From Ichthyosporea sp. XGB-2017a (taxonomy: Eukaryota > Opisthokonta > Ichthyosporea): a DNA stretch of 63,396 bases. The notes under the pieces were generated by a model that was not told the DNA's origin, did not search any database, and saw only the letters and a list, made by a program, of their open reading frames with translations. The DNA lies in assembly GCA_002811675.1 (NCBI GenBank), contig PDIM01000009.1, positions 22,165 to 85,560 on the forward strand. Direction: 5' to 3'. Positions within the stretch are counted from its first letter, which is position 1. Each line of letters begins with the position of its first letter. The position numbers and the translations under genes were made by a program. This document shows positions 26,498 through 37,600 of the stretch, piece after piece.

Positions 26498-27815
26498 ATG
26501 AAATCCTCTAGCCAAGACAAAGGAACAGAGGGCAAGGTTACCACAGTGGTTGCAACCAGTGGTGAAACAGGGGAAAACTATAATTTGTCTTATACAGATA
26601 CCAAAGTCATTGGCAATGGGTCTTTTGGTGTGGTATTTCAGGCAAAATTAGTGGAGAGTGGAGATATTGTTGCCATCAAAAAGGTCCTGCAGGACAAAAG
26701 GTTTAAAAACAGGGAACTTCAGATAATGCGTATGCTTTCACATAGAAATGTTGTCAGTCTGAGGGATTTCTTCTATTCAAGTGGCGAGAAAAAAGATGAA
26801 ATCTACTTGCATCTGGTACTGGAGTTTATTCCGGAAACTGTTTATAGAGTAGCAAGGCACTACTCTAAAAGCAAGCAAGCCATTCCAATGGTATATGTTA
26901 AGGTTGGTATAGGAGGGTATTTTTGTTCATATGTTTAAATGTGCTTCATCTAGGTTGCTAAAATACACTGTTGATCATTCCAGCTTTACATGTATCAATT
27001 GTTTAGATCTTTGGCGTATATTCACTCTTTGGGTATTTGCCATCGAGATATAAAACCCCAGAATCTTCTACTTGATCCCAATAGTGGGGTATTAAAATTG
27101 TGTGATTTCGGAAGTGCGAAAATGCTAGTAAAGGGAGAACCAAATGTTTCTTATATTTGTTCAAGGTACTATCGCGCCCCTGAACTGATCTTTGGTGCGA
27201 CCGATTATACGACTGCAATCGATGTGTGGTCTGCGGGATGCGTATTTGCTGAATTACTTCAAGGCCAACCAATGTTTCCTGGAGAAAGTGGAGTTGATCA
27301 GCTGGTTGAAATTATTAAAGTTTTAGGTACGCCAACAAGGGAGCAAATCTTGTCGATGAATCCGAACTACACAGAATTTAAATTCCCTCAGATTAGAGCC
27401 CACCCATGGAACAAAGTATTTCGTTCGAGAACTCCTTCAGAAGCTCTTTCTTCAATCACCAAACTTCTCGAGTACACTCCCACCAAACGCCCCTCTCCAC
27501 TTGAAGCAATGTGTCATCAATTCTTTGATGAACTTCGACAGCCTGATCTTGTTCTTCCAAACGGACGAGCCCCACCGGAACTGTTTGATTTTACTGATAC
27601 TGGTGAGCATTTGTTTGTGTTCTGGTTTTCTTCATAGTATATTGTGTCCCTGTTACTTAGCCCATGTTTTTTTTTTGTATATAGAATTACAAAGCTCTCC
27701 TGAATGTGAAGCGACACTCGTCCCTGCTCACCTGAAGTCGAAATATCCTATTAAAGCGAGTGGCTCTGCTGCTGCTACTTCAGAGGGAACGTCAAAAGCG
27801 GAAAAGAGTGAATAA
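26498..27815 (+). CDS. GSK3: Glycogen synthase kinase 3
   Basis: Constitutively active, proline/phosphate-directed Ser/Thr kinase. Three exons, 26498-26902, 26984-27602 and 27685-27815, give 384 residues with introns of 81 and 82 bp. Kinase motifs: [55 protein letters not shown], the activation loop [18 protein letters not shown] with the regulatory Tyr, and [15 protein letters not shown]. The N-terminus has no RPRTTSF-like site, so inhibition by AKT at the animal Ser9/Ser21 position is not expected. The C-terminus is short and Ala/Ser-rich. Confidence 0.97.
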
Positions 27816-28482
27816 TCATCTTATGGCGTTTCTGCTTTTCTGTCCTTCAAAGTAACTATTCTAATTTCAAAGCCAACTGGGCATTATTCTTCTCAAATTG
27901 AAATTAAGCATCTACTTGTACACTCGTGTAAAAATACAGACTTCATCGGAAAGCTGGCTTGTGGTAGCTTGTTTGACGAAGTAAACGATAGGGGACTTAT
28001 AACAATAAAGCTTTGTCCGCTCATTACCTTATCTTCTTCCTTGACCACCTACAGAGTCACTGAAGCAAAATTTATTTATTAGCTAGCCATTTTTTGAATA
28101 TTCCCGCTACAGGTGCGGGCAAGGCACCGAATACTGACTCGTATACGTCAGCTCCCTTTGTAGTTTGTACATTCCTCTAAACTCGTCATTCATAAATAGT
28201 CCATAGATTACTATGCATTCCTTGAGTTTCTATTATGGCATTCCTTTGCTGGCCACGTGCAATAAGGAATTTTCCCGCCTTTTTTTGGCCTGTGGGCTGT
28301 GGGCCGCAGCAGGGGCAAGTGGAGGGGGCGGGGAAGGAATAGAACAATTGGCGGTCCCCCCTCTTCCTCCTCACACTTCACTGTACATAGGGTGAATCAT
28401 AATCTTCCCATGTCTCACTTGATGTGAAGTAGCGTATTGACGCATCTCCTGTGTGTGTGTGTGTGTTCGTTTGTAGCAAAAT
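27816..28482. other. Intergenic GSK3-HAUS5
   Basis: GSK3 3' region with AATAAAG near 28003, followed by the HAUS5 promoter side. No gene seen. Confidence 0.5.
28451..28466. repeat. (GT)8 microsatellite
   Basis: Eight GT units 17 bases before the HAUS5 start codon, in its leader. Confidence 0.9.
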
Positions 28483-30627
28483 ATGCCTGATAGTTCTTTC
28501 GTTGGCTCTTCCTCCTTGGGCCAACACTGCCTTAATCAAAGGGTTATTCAATGGCTAACTGAGCTTGGATGCGAAAGCAGCATTATACCGTCTTTGAAAA
28601 CAGTAGATTGTGTTTTACGCGGTAATGGGAGACCCATATGGGAGTACTTGACCTCTAACGTTAGACAAGCGTCAATTGTGAAAACTGTGAAAGGAAATCT
28701 GAAACTTACTGAGTTAAGGTCTTCAGAAAATTGCAAAAGCTACATCCAAAAGATTAGCAAAAGAGAACGACTGAAGAAAAAGTTTATTGAGCTGAGAAAA
28801 AAAAAGAGTTGCCTTAAGGGAGAACTGATATCTTCCCGTAACCAGTTACTAGAGGTTGAAACAAAAAAATCTGTTGAAGAGCTTAAAATTCAAAATACAA
28901 GAGCTTCTTGTACTATCCTCCGCTCTATATTGGCCAAACTAAGGAAAGAGAGCTCCACTCAAGAAGAATATGTTCATAAGCTTGATACAGTTCTTTCTAT
29001 GCTTGCAGACGACTTTTCGTCGGAAAAAAGCTCTAATATGTTCTTTCGAAATTTTAAGGACGGTGTTGAAACAAAGGTCATGGGAGAGCTCAGAGCTTGC
29101 GTCCAAGAACTTATTGATCACCACTCGCGTTCTTTTTCAAAGGGACACTGTGAAGAACCCCTTGATTCGCATACAGTGAAAGAAAAATGTATCAACCTCT
29201 GGAAAGTCTATGGTACGAATGATATTCTAGAAGGGCTTATTCAAATCACACAGTCCAGTACCAAAGAATTAATTGATTGCGTTGAAAGTGGAAACCTGGA
29301 ACTGGATGCTAAACAACTGGGATTCGAAGTCGTGTCATGTGGTGGAGAGGTTGCAGAACTTATTGATATATCAAAGAAGAGGTCTGTCGGTGAAATAACT
29401 ACGAAAAAGTTTGACGAGGGGCGTGAAGCCCACTTGCACAAGTTCTTTGCCGCTGAAAAATGTAGGCTAGATGCTTTAGTTTTTCAAAAAGATATCAAAG
29501 CACGATTAATTCCCGATTTGTTTGAGAGCATTAGCGAACAATGCTTGGATGAAAAGGTGGCGCGAGGACTAAATAACGTTGAAGTTGAAACGATTCAATC
29601 AAAATTGGAAAGTCTTCTTCTGAGTCAAATTGAACTCAACGCGTGGATGACCAGTAGAGAATTTCTGGATGCTCGACAAAAGCTTCTTTCTTCGGAATTA
29701 GCCTTTTGCAAAGTCCAAAGAGACAATGTCTTACAAAAACTTAAGGAGATTGAAGAATTTTCTAAAATTAGTTCGGCAAGGCAAAGGCTTATTTGCCATA
29801 CGATTAAATTAAATGGACATGCGAGAACTAAATTTGCGCAGATGGGACAGGCAAACGACACCTTTAAGCAAAAAAAGGTAGCACCAACCATAAGCCTTTT
29901 TAACAAGAGTGTTGAAGATTTGTATCATAAATCCCCATGGTCTCAGGCTGTAAAGCTACTCAATTCGACAGAGCCTGATAGACTCGTTCTTAGCGAAATG
30001 CCCCTTGACTATGATGAAACGAAGGTCTCGTCATCTGCCATCACAGTATTGCCAATAAGAACCCTCTCTATATACAAAAGTATTGACTCCTCTTTGGTGC
30101 CAGACTTCGATTCGTTACGAAATGTATGGCAAGCGCAATGTGCTGAGACTTTTGCCCACTTTCGGTTTTATCATTCACCGGATATGCTATTAAGAATAGT
30201 TTCTGAGATGAAGAGTCAATGTAACAAAATCAATCTGAACATATCAAGCCTTAAATCTTCTCTTCTAGATGCTGGAATTACTCTCGAAAGTAGTACTACA
30301 AGTGAGAAAATGCGACAAATTATCCATTGCTCAAGAGTTTCGGGCGAGACTTACTTGTCTGAAATGGTAGATAAGTGTGAGAAGGTCAATGAGAACACAA
30401 CGACTGGTGCTCTTTCCATTATTAAAAATACCTTGGACGTGTGTACCAATATATTCAAATCAAAGGCGATTTATTTCGATCTTTTAAATCACTGGTGGAA
30501 ACAACCTGGCCAGTTTGGAGCCCCAACTCTAACCACCCCCAAAGGCCTTACATTTCCAGACGCAGTTCGCCAGTTTGAAAGTATGGTCAATCAAATACGG
30601 CAACTACAACCTTTAGAGTCGCAATAA
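28483..30627 (+). CDS. HAUS5: Augmin complex subunit HAUS5
   Basis: Augmin recruits gamma-tubulin to existing spindle microtubules so that new ones branch from them. 714 residues, single exon, mostly coiled coil. Two ends match human HAUS5: near residues 50-75, PIWEYL followed by a VKTVKGNL block, where human has DIWAYI and VKKIRGNL; near 665-705, HWWKQPGQFG and a GLTFPDAVRQFE segment, where human has DWWEQPGQAA and GLSLPQWRLRWV. The stop codon is itself part of an AATAAA (30623-30628). The gene ends 16 bases from the convergent isoaspartyl dipeptidase. Confidence 0.85.
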   Translation: MPDSSFVGSSSLGQHCLNQRVIQWLTELGCESSIIPSLKTVDCVLRGNGRPIWEYLTSNVRQASIVKTVKGNLKLTELRSSENCKSYIQKISKRERLKKKFIELRKKKSCLKGELISSRNQLLEVETKKSVEELKIQNTRASCTILRSILAKLRKESSTQEEYVHKLDTVLSMLADDFSSEKSSNMFFRNFKDGVETKVMGELRACVQELIDHHSRSFSKGHCEEPLDSHTVKEKCINLWKVYGTNDILEGLIQITQSSTKELIDCVESGNLELDAKQLGFEVVSCGGEVAELIDISKKRSVGEITTKKFDEGREAHLHKFFAAEKCRLDALVFQKDIKARLIPDLFESISEQCLDEKVARGLNNVEVETIQSKLESLLLSQIELNAWMTSREFLDARQKLLSSELAFCKVQRDNVLQKLKEIEEFSKISSARQRLICHTIKLNGHARTKFAQMGQANDTFKQKKVAPTISLFNKSVEDLYHKSPWSQAVKLLNSTEPDRLVLSEMPLDYDETKVSSSAITVLPIRTLSIYKSIDSSLVPDFDSLRNVWQAQCAETFAHFRFYHSPDMLLRIVSEMKSQCNKINLNISSLKSSLLDAGITLESSTTSEKMRQIIHCSRVSGETYLSEMVDKCEKVNENTTTGALSIIKNTLDVCTNIFKSKAIYFDLLNHWWKQPGQFGAPTLTTPKGLTFPDAVRQFESMVNQIRQLQPLESQ

Positions 30628-30643
30628 AAAGTTGAATCTAGTG

Positions 30644-32251
30644 CTATGTTTCAAACATGTCTTTGGCAGTCCAGCTCGGCGTTTTCATAGCATTTCCCTT
30701 CGCGAAAACATACTTCAATCGAAGATATCTATCTTTATCCTTCAGGTCGTTTTTCTTTCTATCTAATACTATCAAATCGGCGTCATACCCTACTTTTACG
30801 TGGCCTTTCGCATCCATCCCGAAAACAGCTGCTGTATTAGAAGTGCAGAGTGCAATGGCTTCTTCAAGCGCCCACTTTCTTTCCACAACCAGTCGCTTAA
30901 TTGTACGAAGCATGCTTTTCTGTTCCAAAACTTCATATTCTACAAGTCTTTGCTGTTCATCGTACACAGGAAATGAACCATATGAATCTGTTGACAGCGT
31001 AATATGACTCATATCGAGCTCGGGAGTATTGCGATAAACGTCCAAGGCATCAAGAGTAGCGCTTTCGCCCTTCCTGTCACAAGTTAGGTCAATAAACCCT
31101 CCTTGCTTTACCCATTGCATTCCTTCATCTCTAAGCCTAAGACCCCGGTCACTTATATGCGTAGGGTAAAACAATTCTATTGGAAGCGCAGTAGTATTCA
31201 ATAAAGACCATAACATTTGCATTCCGGACCTCTCTTTGCCCATATGGAAATGCATTTTACCTATATGAGTGGTGCAAGAAAAAAAAACGCAAATACCATA
31301 TAAGCGCTAGTGTTAATACACAAAAACAGCAGAGAACGACTGAGTAATAGAACTGCAACCTTTTCTTTTAAAATTACATGTACATTACTAACATACTTTT
31401 CTTTTTAGATAGAATGCCTCCTGTATGAATATCAGCAGCCAGCTTACTCAACTCTTCCAAGGTAGGATTAGAGCTTCGATGGTCTGACAAGGCAATCTCA
31501 CCCACCCCAATTGTTTCTGCGAATAGCATAATATCTTTCAAAGCAGATCCTGTTATAGTAACAGGGGGATACCTATAGGAGCCAGAATACATAAAGCTCG
31601 TTATACCAAGCCGATTAAGTGCATGTACTTTCACTGCTAGCCTTTCAATACTCCTCCCCACTCCATCAGTTCCAAGAAGGCCAACTAGGGTCGTAACTCC
31701 CGCATTGATAATTTGAGACAGCCGTGCTATAAGACAAAAAAGCAATAGAAATCAATACCCATGTCTATTCTGAACCTATTTGCAAAACAATACCCCTTAC
31801 CTTCCGGTATCATTGATTCCGGTCCTTCTTCCCCTCCTCCGCCAATTATATGACTATGTGGATCAATAAGCCCAGGTAGAACGAAATCACCTTCTAAGTC
31901 AAGAACTTTTGGGCTCAAACCAACAAAAGACTCTCTTGGAGTAAATCTAGATTCTTTTTCACGCTGTCTACAAATAGGAGAGAAAGGTAAAATACCAAGG
32001 ATCTTAGTACCGCCAAGCACAATGACCTTGCCCTCACCCTTCTCTGGCCCCAGTACTACACTGCAGTTACAAAGAACAGTAACGACACCAAGACCATCAG
32101 CATGCTGTTCAATCAAGCTGTAACCTTGTGTTCCCACTACTACGGCCACCAGCAAAATGGAGGCAGCCACTGCCAGGTGCCAGACAGGTGGGCCACAGCG
32201 TTTTACACTGAATGGACTAGAACTGTTATACTCTCTGCTTCTCTTACCCAT
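30644..32251 (-). CDS. iadA: Isoaspartyl (beta-aspartyl) dipeptidase, membrane-anchored
   Basis: Metal-dependent amidohydrolase that cleaves beta-aspartyl dipeptides arising from protein damage. Three exons, 32251-31801, 31726-31397 and 31260-30644, with 74- and 136-bp introns, give 465 residues. Signatures match bacterial IadA: LPGLIDPHSHIIGGGGEEGP with the metal-binding HxH, GVTTLVGLLGTDG, ITGSALKD, ALSDHRSS, HFHMG, PTHISDRGLRL, and TLSTDSYGSFP with the catalytic Asp. Unlike bacterial IadA there is an N-terminal extension with a hydrophobic segment at about residues 24-44 after a basic stretch. This predicts a signal anchor and secretory-pathway location. The bacterial-type family raises the question of transfer, but introns and splicing show it is a settled nuclear gene. 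Confidence 0.9.
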
Positions 32252-32579
32252 GGTCCTCGTCCTAATCAGCCCTCCCTCCTTGCCTATCTACCTATCAATC
32301 TAATCAACCGAGGTAGCAGCTGGCTCTGCACAAGTCAGCTGTGGTTCTCGCTGCATATTTCCTGCACCATGTAATTACTCCCTGTACCCCTAACCCTCCT
32401 CTGCCCATGATCCTGCATGCAGCGGCAAGGGGCTGGCATGGGTGTGAGCAGGAGGGAGCTGGAGATTTCAAGGACTTCACACTCTGAGAGTGACACTTTC
32501 AAAGGGGATCTGGCTTGTGCTTTGGGGGAGTGGAGTTGAAGTAAGTAACATTAAAACAGCTACTTCCTATCATTACCCT

Positions 32580-34374
32580 ATGTGGAGGCAGGGATCGACA
32601 AAGGCTATCTCCCTGTGCGGAGCAACGAGTTCGAATAGTGGATGTGCGTTTCGACAAATTAATCGTGCGTCTTATGATCATAATCATGTTGCTAATTCCA
32701 GTTGTAGACTCTATAGCTCTACCATGATGTCTTGGTAAGTGTACTTGGAGTATTTTTTCGCTTTATTCATGTCCTAGATTGTGAGCCAAATCGCTAACTT
32801 TTTGGCGTACCTCCGCCTTTCTTTACTTTAGGGGTTATGGAGCAGACGGTCAGCTTGGACTTGGGGACTGCTCTTCCGAGGTATACTTTCCTCGTAAGGT
32901 TTCTTTGCCTTTCAATGATGCGTTCATTTTGGATGTGGGGGCGGGAGTAGCGCATTCAGTAGCCCTTGTATCGTATGTTCCTCGGGCACACGAGTTGGCT
33001 GACTGGCGACCGAATGGGAAGATTTATACTTGGGGATCTAATTTCTTTGGGCAGGTAGGACAAGACGAAAATTTTTCTGGGATGGTATTTCAACATGATG
33101 AGGATGAGGAAGATGAACAGCCATCTCCACGGCTGCTGGCCCCTGTGAAAGAAAAAGTATTTAAGGGAATTGCATGTGGTATGTTTCATAACCTTGCACT
33201 CTCGGTGGGTGATAACGATTGCGAAACCAGTGTTTACGTCTGGGGTGGAGGTGTGCTTGGACTTGGGGATGATATAAACGATGCGACACCTCGGGTGATA
33301 GATTGTCTTTCAAACAAAGGAGTAGAAGGGGTGGGCTGTATGGGATATTCGTCAATAGCTTTTAACTCTAAATCCCTGTATGTTTGGGGCTATTTTAATG
33401 GTGAAAATAGTGCTGAGTACGAAACGTATTCTCCCGGAGTTTGCAAAGTAGTCACTCCAATGGAAGTTCCTTTTCTTTCTCAACCTTCGTGCCACATTGA
33501 AAACGTAGGGTGTGGCCTTTGGCATTCAATTGTGGTGGTCAAGGACGAGAGTCGGAATATTCAGTCCAGGCTTTTTACATTAGGTAGCAATAGTAAGGGA
33601 CATAGTCATGATGAAAAGCCCCTCTGCCCTTTCTACGCCAAAGAAGCTGCAGTCTATGACCCTCAAAAGGACTCTGTAATATTCGACAATAATAGTATGT
33701 TAACTAGTGATTATGCACATGCCAACAGCAGTGAAAGGGACTTTTACAAGCGTTTAATTGCAATTACAGAGTTAGATGTGCCGAAGGAATTTCAAGGACT
33801 TTCTATTAAATGTGTCGATGCGGGAGATGGGTTCAGTGCTGTGCTTCTTGAAGATGGTACTGTTTGGACATGGGGCTGCAATGAAAGGGGGCAGTTGGGG
33901 AGGTCTGTTGGCCATGGTGCCGCAGATGAGATTGGAAAAGTTAAATTTCCTGCAGGAAAAAAACCAGTGAATATTGCGTGTGGAAATGCACACATTCTAG
34001 CTTTCACTGATGATGGCTCTGTTTATGGCTGGGGCAGTAAAGATGGCTTAAATTTTGCTTTCCCTCTTGATGCAGAAGCTGTAAGAAAAAGCGAAAGCAA
34101 ATCTTCGGAAAGAGGCGGCTTCTTCGGTTCATGGAAAAATGTATTTAAGGGCACCCGATCAACCTCAAATGGGACCCGTATGATTGAAGATGCCCGAGAG
34201 CCAAAGTTCATGTTTGATACAAAAGACTTTCATTCACCAATAAAGGTGGAAAATGTAGAGGCCTCGACAAGCTCAGCTGAGTGTGGAAGTGAAAGAAGTC
34301 AATTGTGCGTTCAAGGGGCCCAAAAGCACAGTGTTCTTGCAGCGGGGTATGACTTTAACCTTCTGTCAATATAA
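32580..34374 (+). CDS. RCC1-repeat protein, probably mitochondrial
   Basis: Two exons, 32580-32734 and 32832-34374 (97-bp intron), encode 565 residues from the first in-frame ATG. The frame is open upstream to 32448 without ATG; another splice start is possible, with a GTAAGT donor at 32540. The first about 50 residues are Arg/Ser-rich, free of acidic residues at the start, and end RLYSS: a likely mitochondrial presequence. RCC1 blades follow: MSWGYGADGQLGLGD, IYTWGSNFFGQVGQ, VYVWGGGVLGLGDD, LYVWGYF, VWTWGCNERGQLGRS, VYGWGSKDG. Mitochondrial RCC1 proteins (RCC1L/Fmp25) act in mitoribosome assembly, so that role is inferred. A chromatin RCC1 exchange factor is less likely because the blade pattern is irregular. 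Confidence 0.82.
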
Positions 34375-34692
34375 CACACGCCTTGACAGTCCGTATATTT
34401 CGAATCTTCTAGTTGTAATAAATAATTGAGTATTGCGCTTCCAAACGAAAAAAAGTTTTTTCCATATAAGGTAGGTGAGAGTAATTATTTTATTCACAAA
34501 AATATTTGCAGCTTTCTAACTTTTCCAAATATGTCAAAAACTCATTTATTGTGCAAGGTCACAAAGCCGACTGTGTTGCCTTCTTCGCCAATATTGTTAT
34601 TTGTATTGCATGATATATTATATATATATATTATCATTTGAGAATCTGTATTACCAAAGATTTGTTGTAACGTCTAGGAATCACACACCATC
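34375..34692. other. Intergenic RCC1-like/myosin
   Basis: AT-rich, including an alternating TA stretch near 34617-34632 and AATAAA at 34419-34424. No gene seen. Confidence 0.5.
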
Positions 34693-37600
34693 ATGGCGCC
34701 TCCAACCACCAAGGGCTCATTTGCCCTCCCCACAGACGTGTGCCGTCTAGCGTCAATCAATGAAGAGTCTGTAGAAAAGCTTCTCTCAGACAGAAGCAAA
34801 GTAGGGAAGATGTATACTTATTGTGGAGATGAACTTTTATGCATGTTTTCGCCTTCCCAGATGGAAGGTCACTTTTCGCAAGATTCTGCGAAATTCTTCT
34901 CCCAACCTTCTGAAAGCAACAAGTATCCACATGTGTTCCGCACTTCTGGAGATATTTATCAGAGCATGCTTGAGAACAAAGAGAATCAGACAATGGTATT
35001 CACAGGCATGAGCGGGTCAGGAAAATCGACTAACTACGCAAAAGCCCTTGACCAGCTCTTATCTGTGTCTAGAAGGCAACCCAATGTTCTAGAAGACAAA
35101 ATCATGGCAGCCCACACCATTATGGACGCATTTGGAAATGCTCACACCCCAAACTCAATTAATTCAACTAGATATTGCAAGCATTTTGAAATTGTCTTTG
35201 ATTCACAGGGAGCCCTTGCAGGGGCAGTCGTCAATGAGTATCTTTTGGAGAAAACTCGTATTTTTGCTCGCAACAACATGGCCAATTCAAATTTTCATGT
35301 GTTTTATTATGTGCTACAGGGTCTTAAAGAGGAGAATGTAATTACTCCCAAGAACTTAACCAGCGATGATGCTTTCAATTATCTGTATTCCTCTGTTGTA
35401 ATGAATGACAACGAGCTTTTGAAAAAGTACCACGAGTTGATAAAAGCAATGGACATTGTGGGCTTCACTACTGAAGAACAGCAGTCTATATTTGCCATTT
35501 TATCAGGTGTTCTTTACATTGGCAATTTGGAATTTGAAACCGACCGAAAAGGGGACGTTTGTGTTTCCACCAGGGACGTACTGACTGAAATTTCCAATGT
35601 GCTTGAAATTGACACTTCACTCATTGAGCTTGTTCTTACAACAAAAATCACTGGCGTTGAAGAGAGTGGAGAACCTATATTGACATCATACAGTCTTAAA
35701 AATGCATATTATGTCCGCGATGCTTGGGCAAGCTCAATATATGGAAGGACCTTCGGGTACATCTGCCATCGCCTGAATGAATTTTTGCAGGAAGGAGGTA
35801 ATCTTAGCAGCATTGGAAACAAATCAATAGCCCTTGTTGACTCTTTTGGTTTCGAGAGAATGCCCGAAAATTCCTTTGAGCAGTTAGTAGTGAATACCGT
35901 AAATGAAGCATTGCAGTTTCTGGTAAACCAAAGCACTTTTGTCACACATAAGGAAGACTTTCAACAGGAACAGGTTGACGGTGAACTTAAGCTAGAATAT
36001 CTAGATAATACATATTGCATGAATACCTTGAAAGCTGATAACCGATTTGCGGGTCCAGGAGTACTTGATATAATTGATTTTAAGGCAAACTCTCTTGCCA
36101 ATAATCTTCCAAACAACATTTTTGTAGATGGGGTGATAAATGATAGCGATGCTGACTTATTGAATGCACTTCATTGCGCTTGGAATGGAGAGGGGGCTTA
36201 CAAAAAGCCCAAGGCTGCTTCCAAAGGCTTTGGTATCAACCATAATTTTGGTTGCGTGAATTACAGCATCGACAATTTCATGACCAAAAACCGCCAGGCC
36301 GTACCTGATGATGTTCATGCTGCAATGCGTTCCAGTAAAATGCTTATTCTATCTGACATATTCAAAGCCGATCTGTCGAAGGCTGGAATGTTATACTACA
36401 AGAAAAACAATCAGAACTTATCAAAACCTGAAGGCCTTCAAACTCTCGCTTCAGCATGTGAGAATGCAGTAAGCGATTTCATTAAACTTGTGGCAATGTC
36501 TGAAATGAACGTGATCAAATGTTTGAAGCCAAATAGTACTAATTCGCAAGGATCTGAAATCGACTCTACGTTCGTGGTGGAACAGATTAAAGGTATGAAT
36601 ATAGTATTTGCTGCTAAACTTTACAAGGAAGGTTTCATAAGGGCGTTGACGTTTCAAGACTTTAATGCTACGTTTCGCTGCCTTGTCAAATCAGGAAATA
36701 GCAATATTTCACAAAGAGATTTGTGCCAAAAAATCTTAAATCACGAACATATTTCCGAATATATTTTTGGCATCCACAAGGTTTATTTGAACCCCAAATC
36801 TTTTGCAGTGTTAGCAGAAGCTTGCACAAAGGCCAAAAATTCAAATGCTACATCTGCTGAGCAGATTATGAAGGGACAACTTGTGCGTGAGAAGATGGAA
36901 AGAAAAAATAATTCAAATGGTTTGGGCAGCAAGACCGGAGAATCTATGCTAGTAGGCTCCAGAAAAACATTTGGATCAAGTGAGGATCTGCTGAGGTCGC
37001 AGTCTATTGTTATTGGTAGCCTTACAAAAGAGTATTTAGATTTTACCCAAACCCAGAACGAAAGAGGAGTCTTTCCGGCCACAGTTGAAAGTAACAAGAG
37101 TGGGCATAAAAACTGTTACTTTGGCGAACTCTCAAAACGTGATATGGAAAAAGTTCTTGATTGTAAGCCCAATGGTTGCTTTATTGTCCGAGATAGCCAT
37201 GGCGAGTTTCATGAGACCATAAAAGTTATTTGTGTGTCTTGGGAAGGTTCTATCAAGCAGTACAAAATCGTACCAACATCCACAGGAGCTTTCCAGTGTG
37301 GTGGCAAAGAGTTTCCGATGGTTGATGATATACTAGCCCATTTTATAAAAGAGCCCTTAACTCAAGAAGGTGTCATTTTGAGATGCCCCGTTCCGTGCCC
37401 TGCTGAGCATCTAAATCAGGCAATAGGACCAAAAAACCCTAAGATTGTGAAGCTAGAAGAGGAACGGGCCAAGCTCACCAAAAAAATTGAGCAGATTAAG
37501 CATAGCATTGTGAATGATAATGTGGACTTAAAAGAGAAACAGAAGAGAAAAGAGCATATCGCTAAGGAGGAAAAGGCCATCGAAAAAATCAACAAGCAGT

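Noticed and set aside
32490-32579. Upstream extension of the RCC1-repeat frame
   Set aside because: It begins at GTG rather than ATG and has an internal GTAAGT donor. The ATG at 32580 gives a plausible mitochondrial presequence, though an extra exon is possible.
32610-32640. GAGTTCGAATAG, similar to a tRNA B box
   Set aside because: No A box or cloverleaf can be formed, and the bases are coding in the RCC1-repeat gene.
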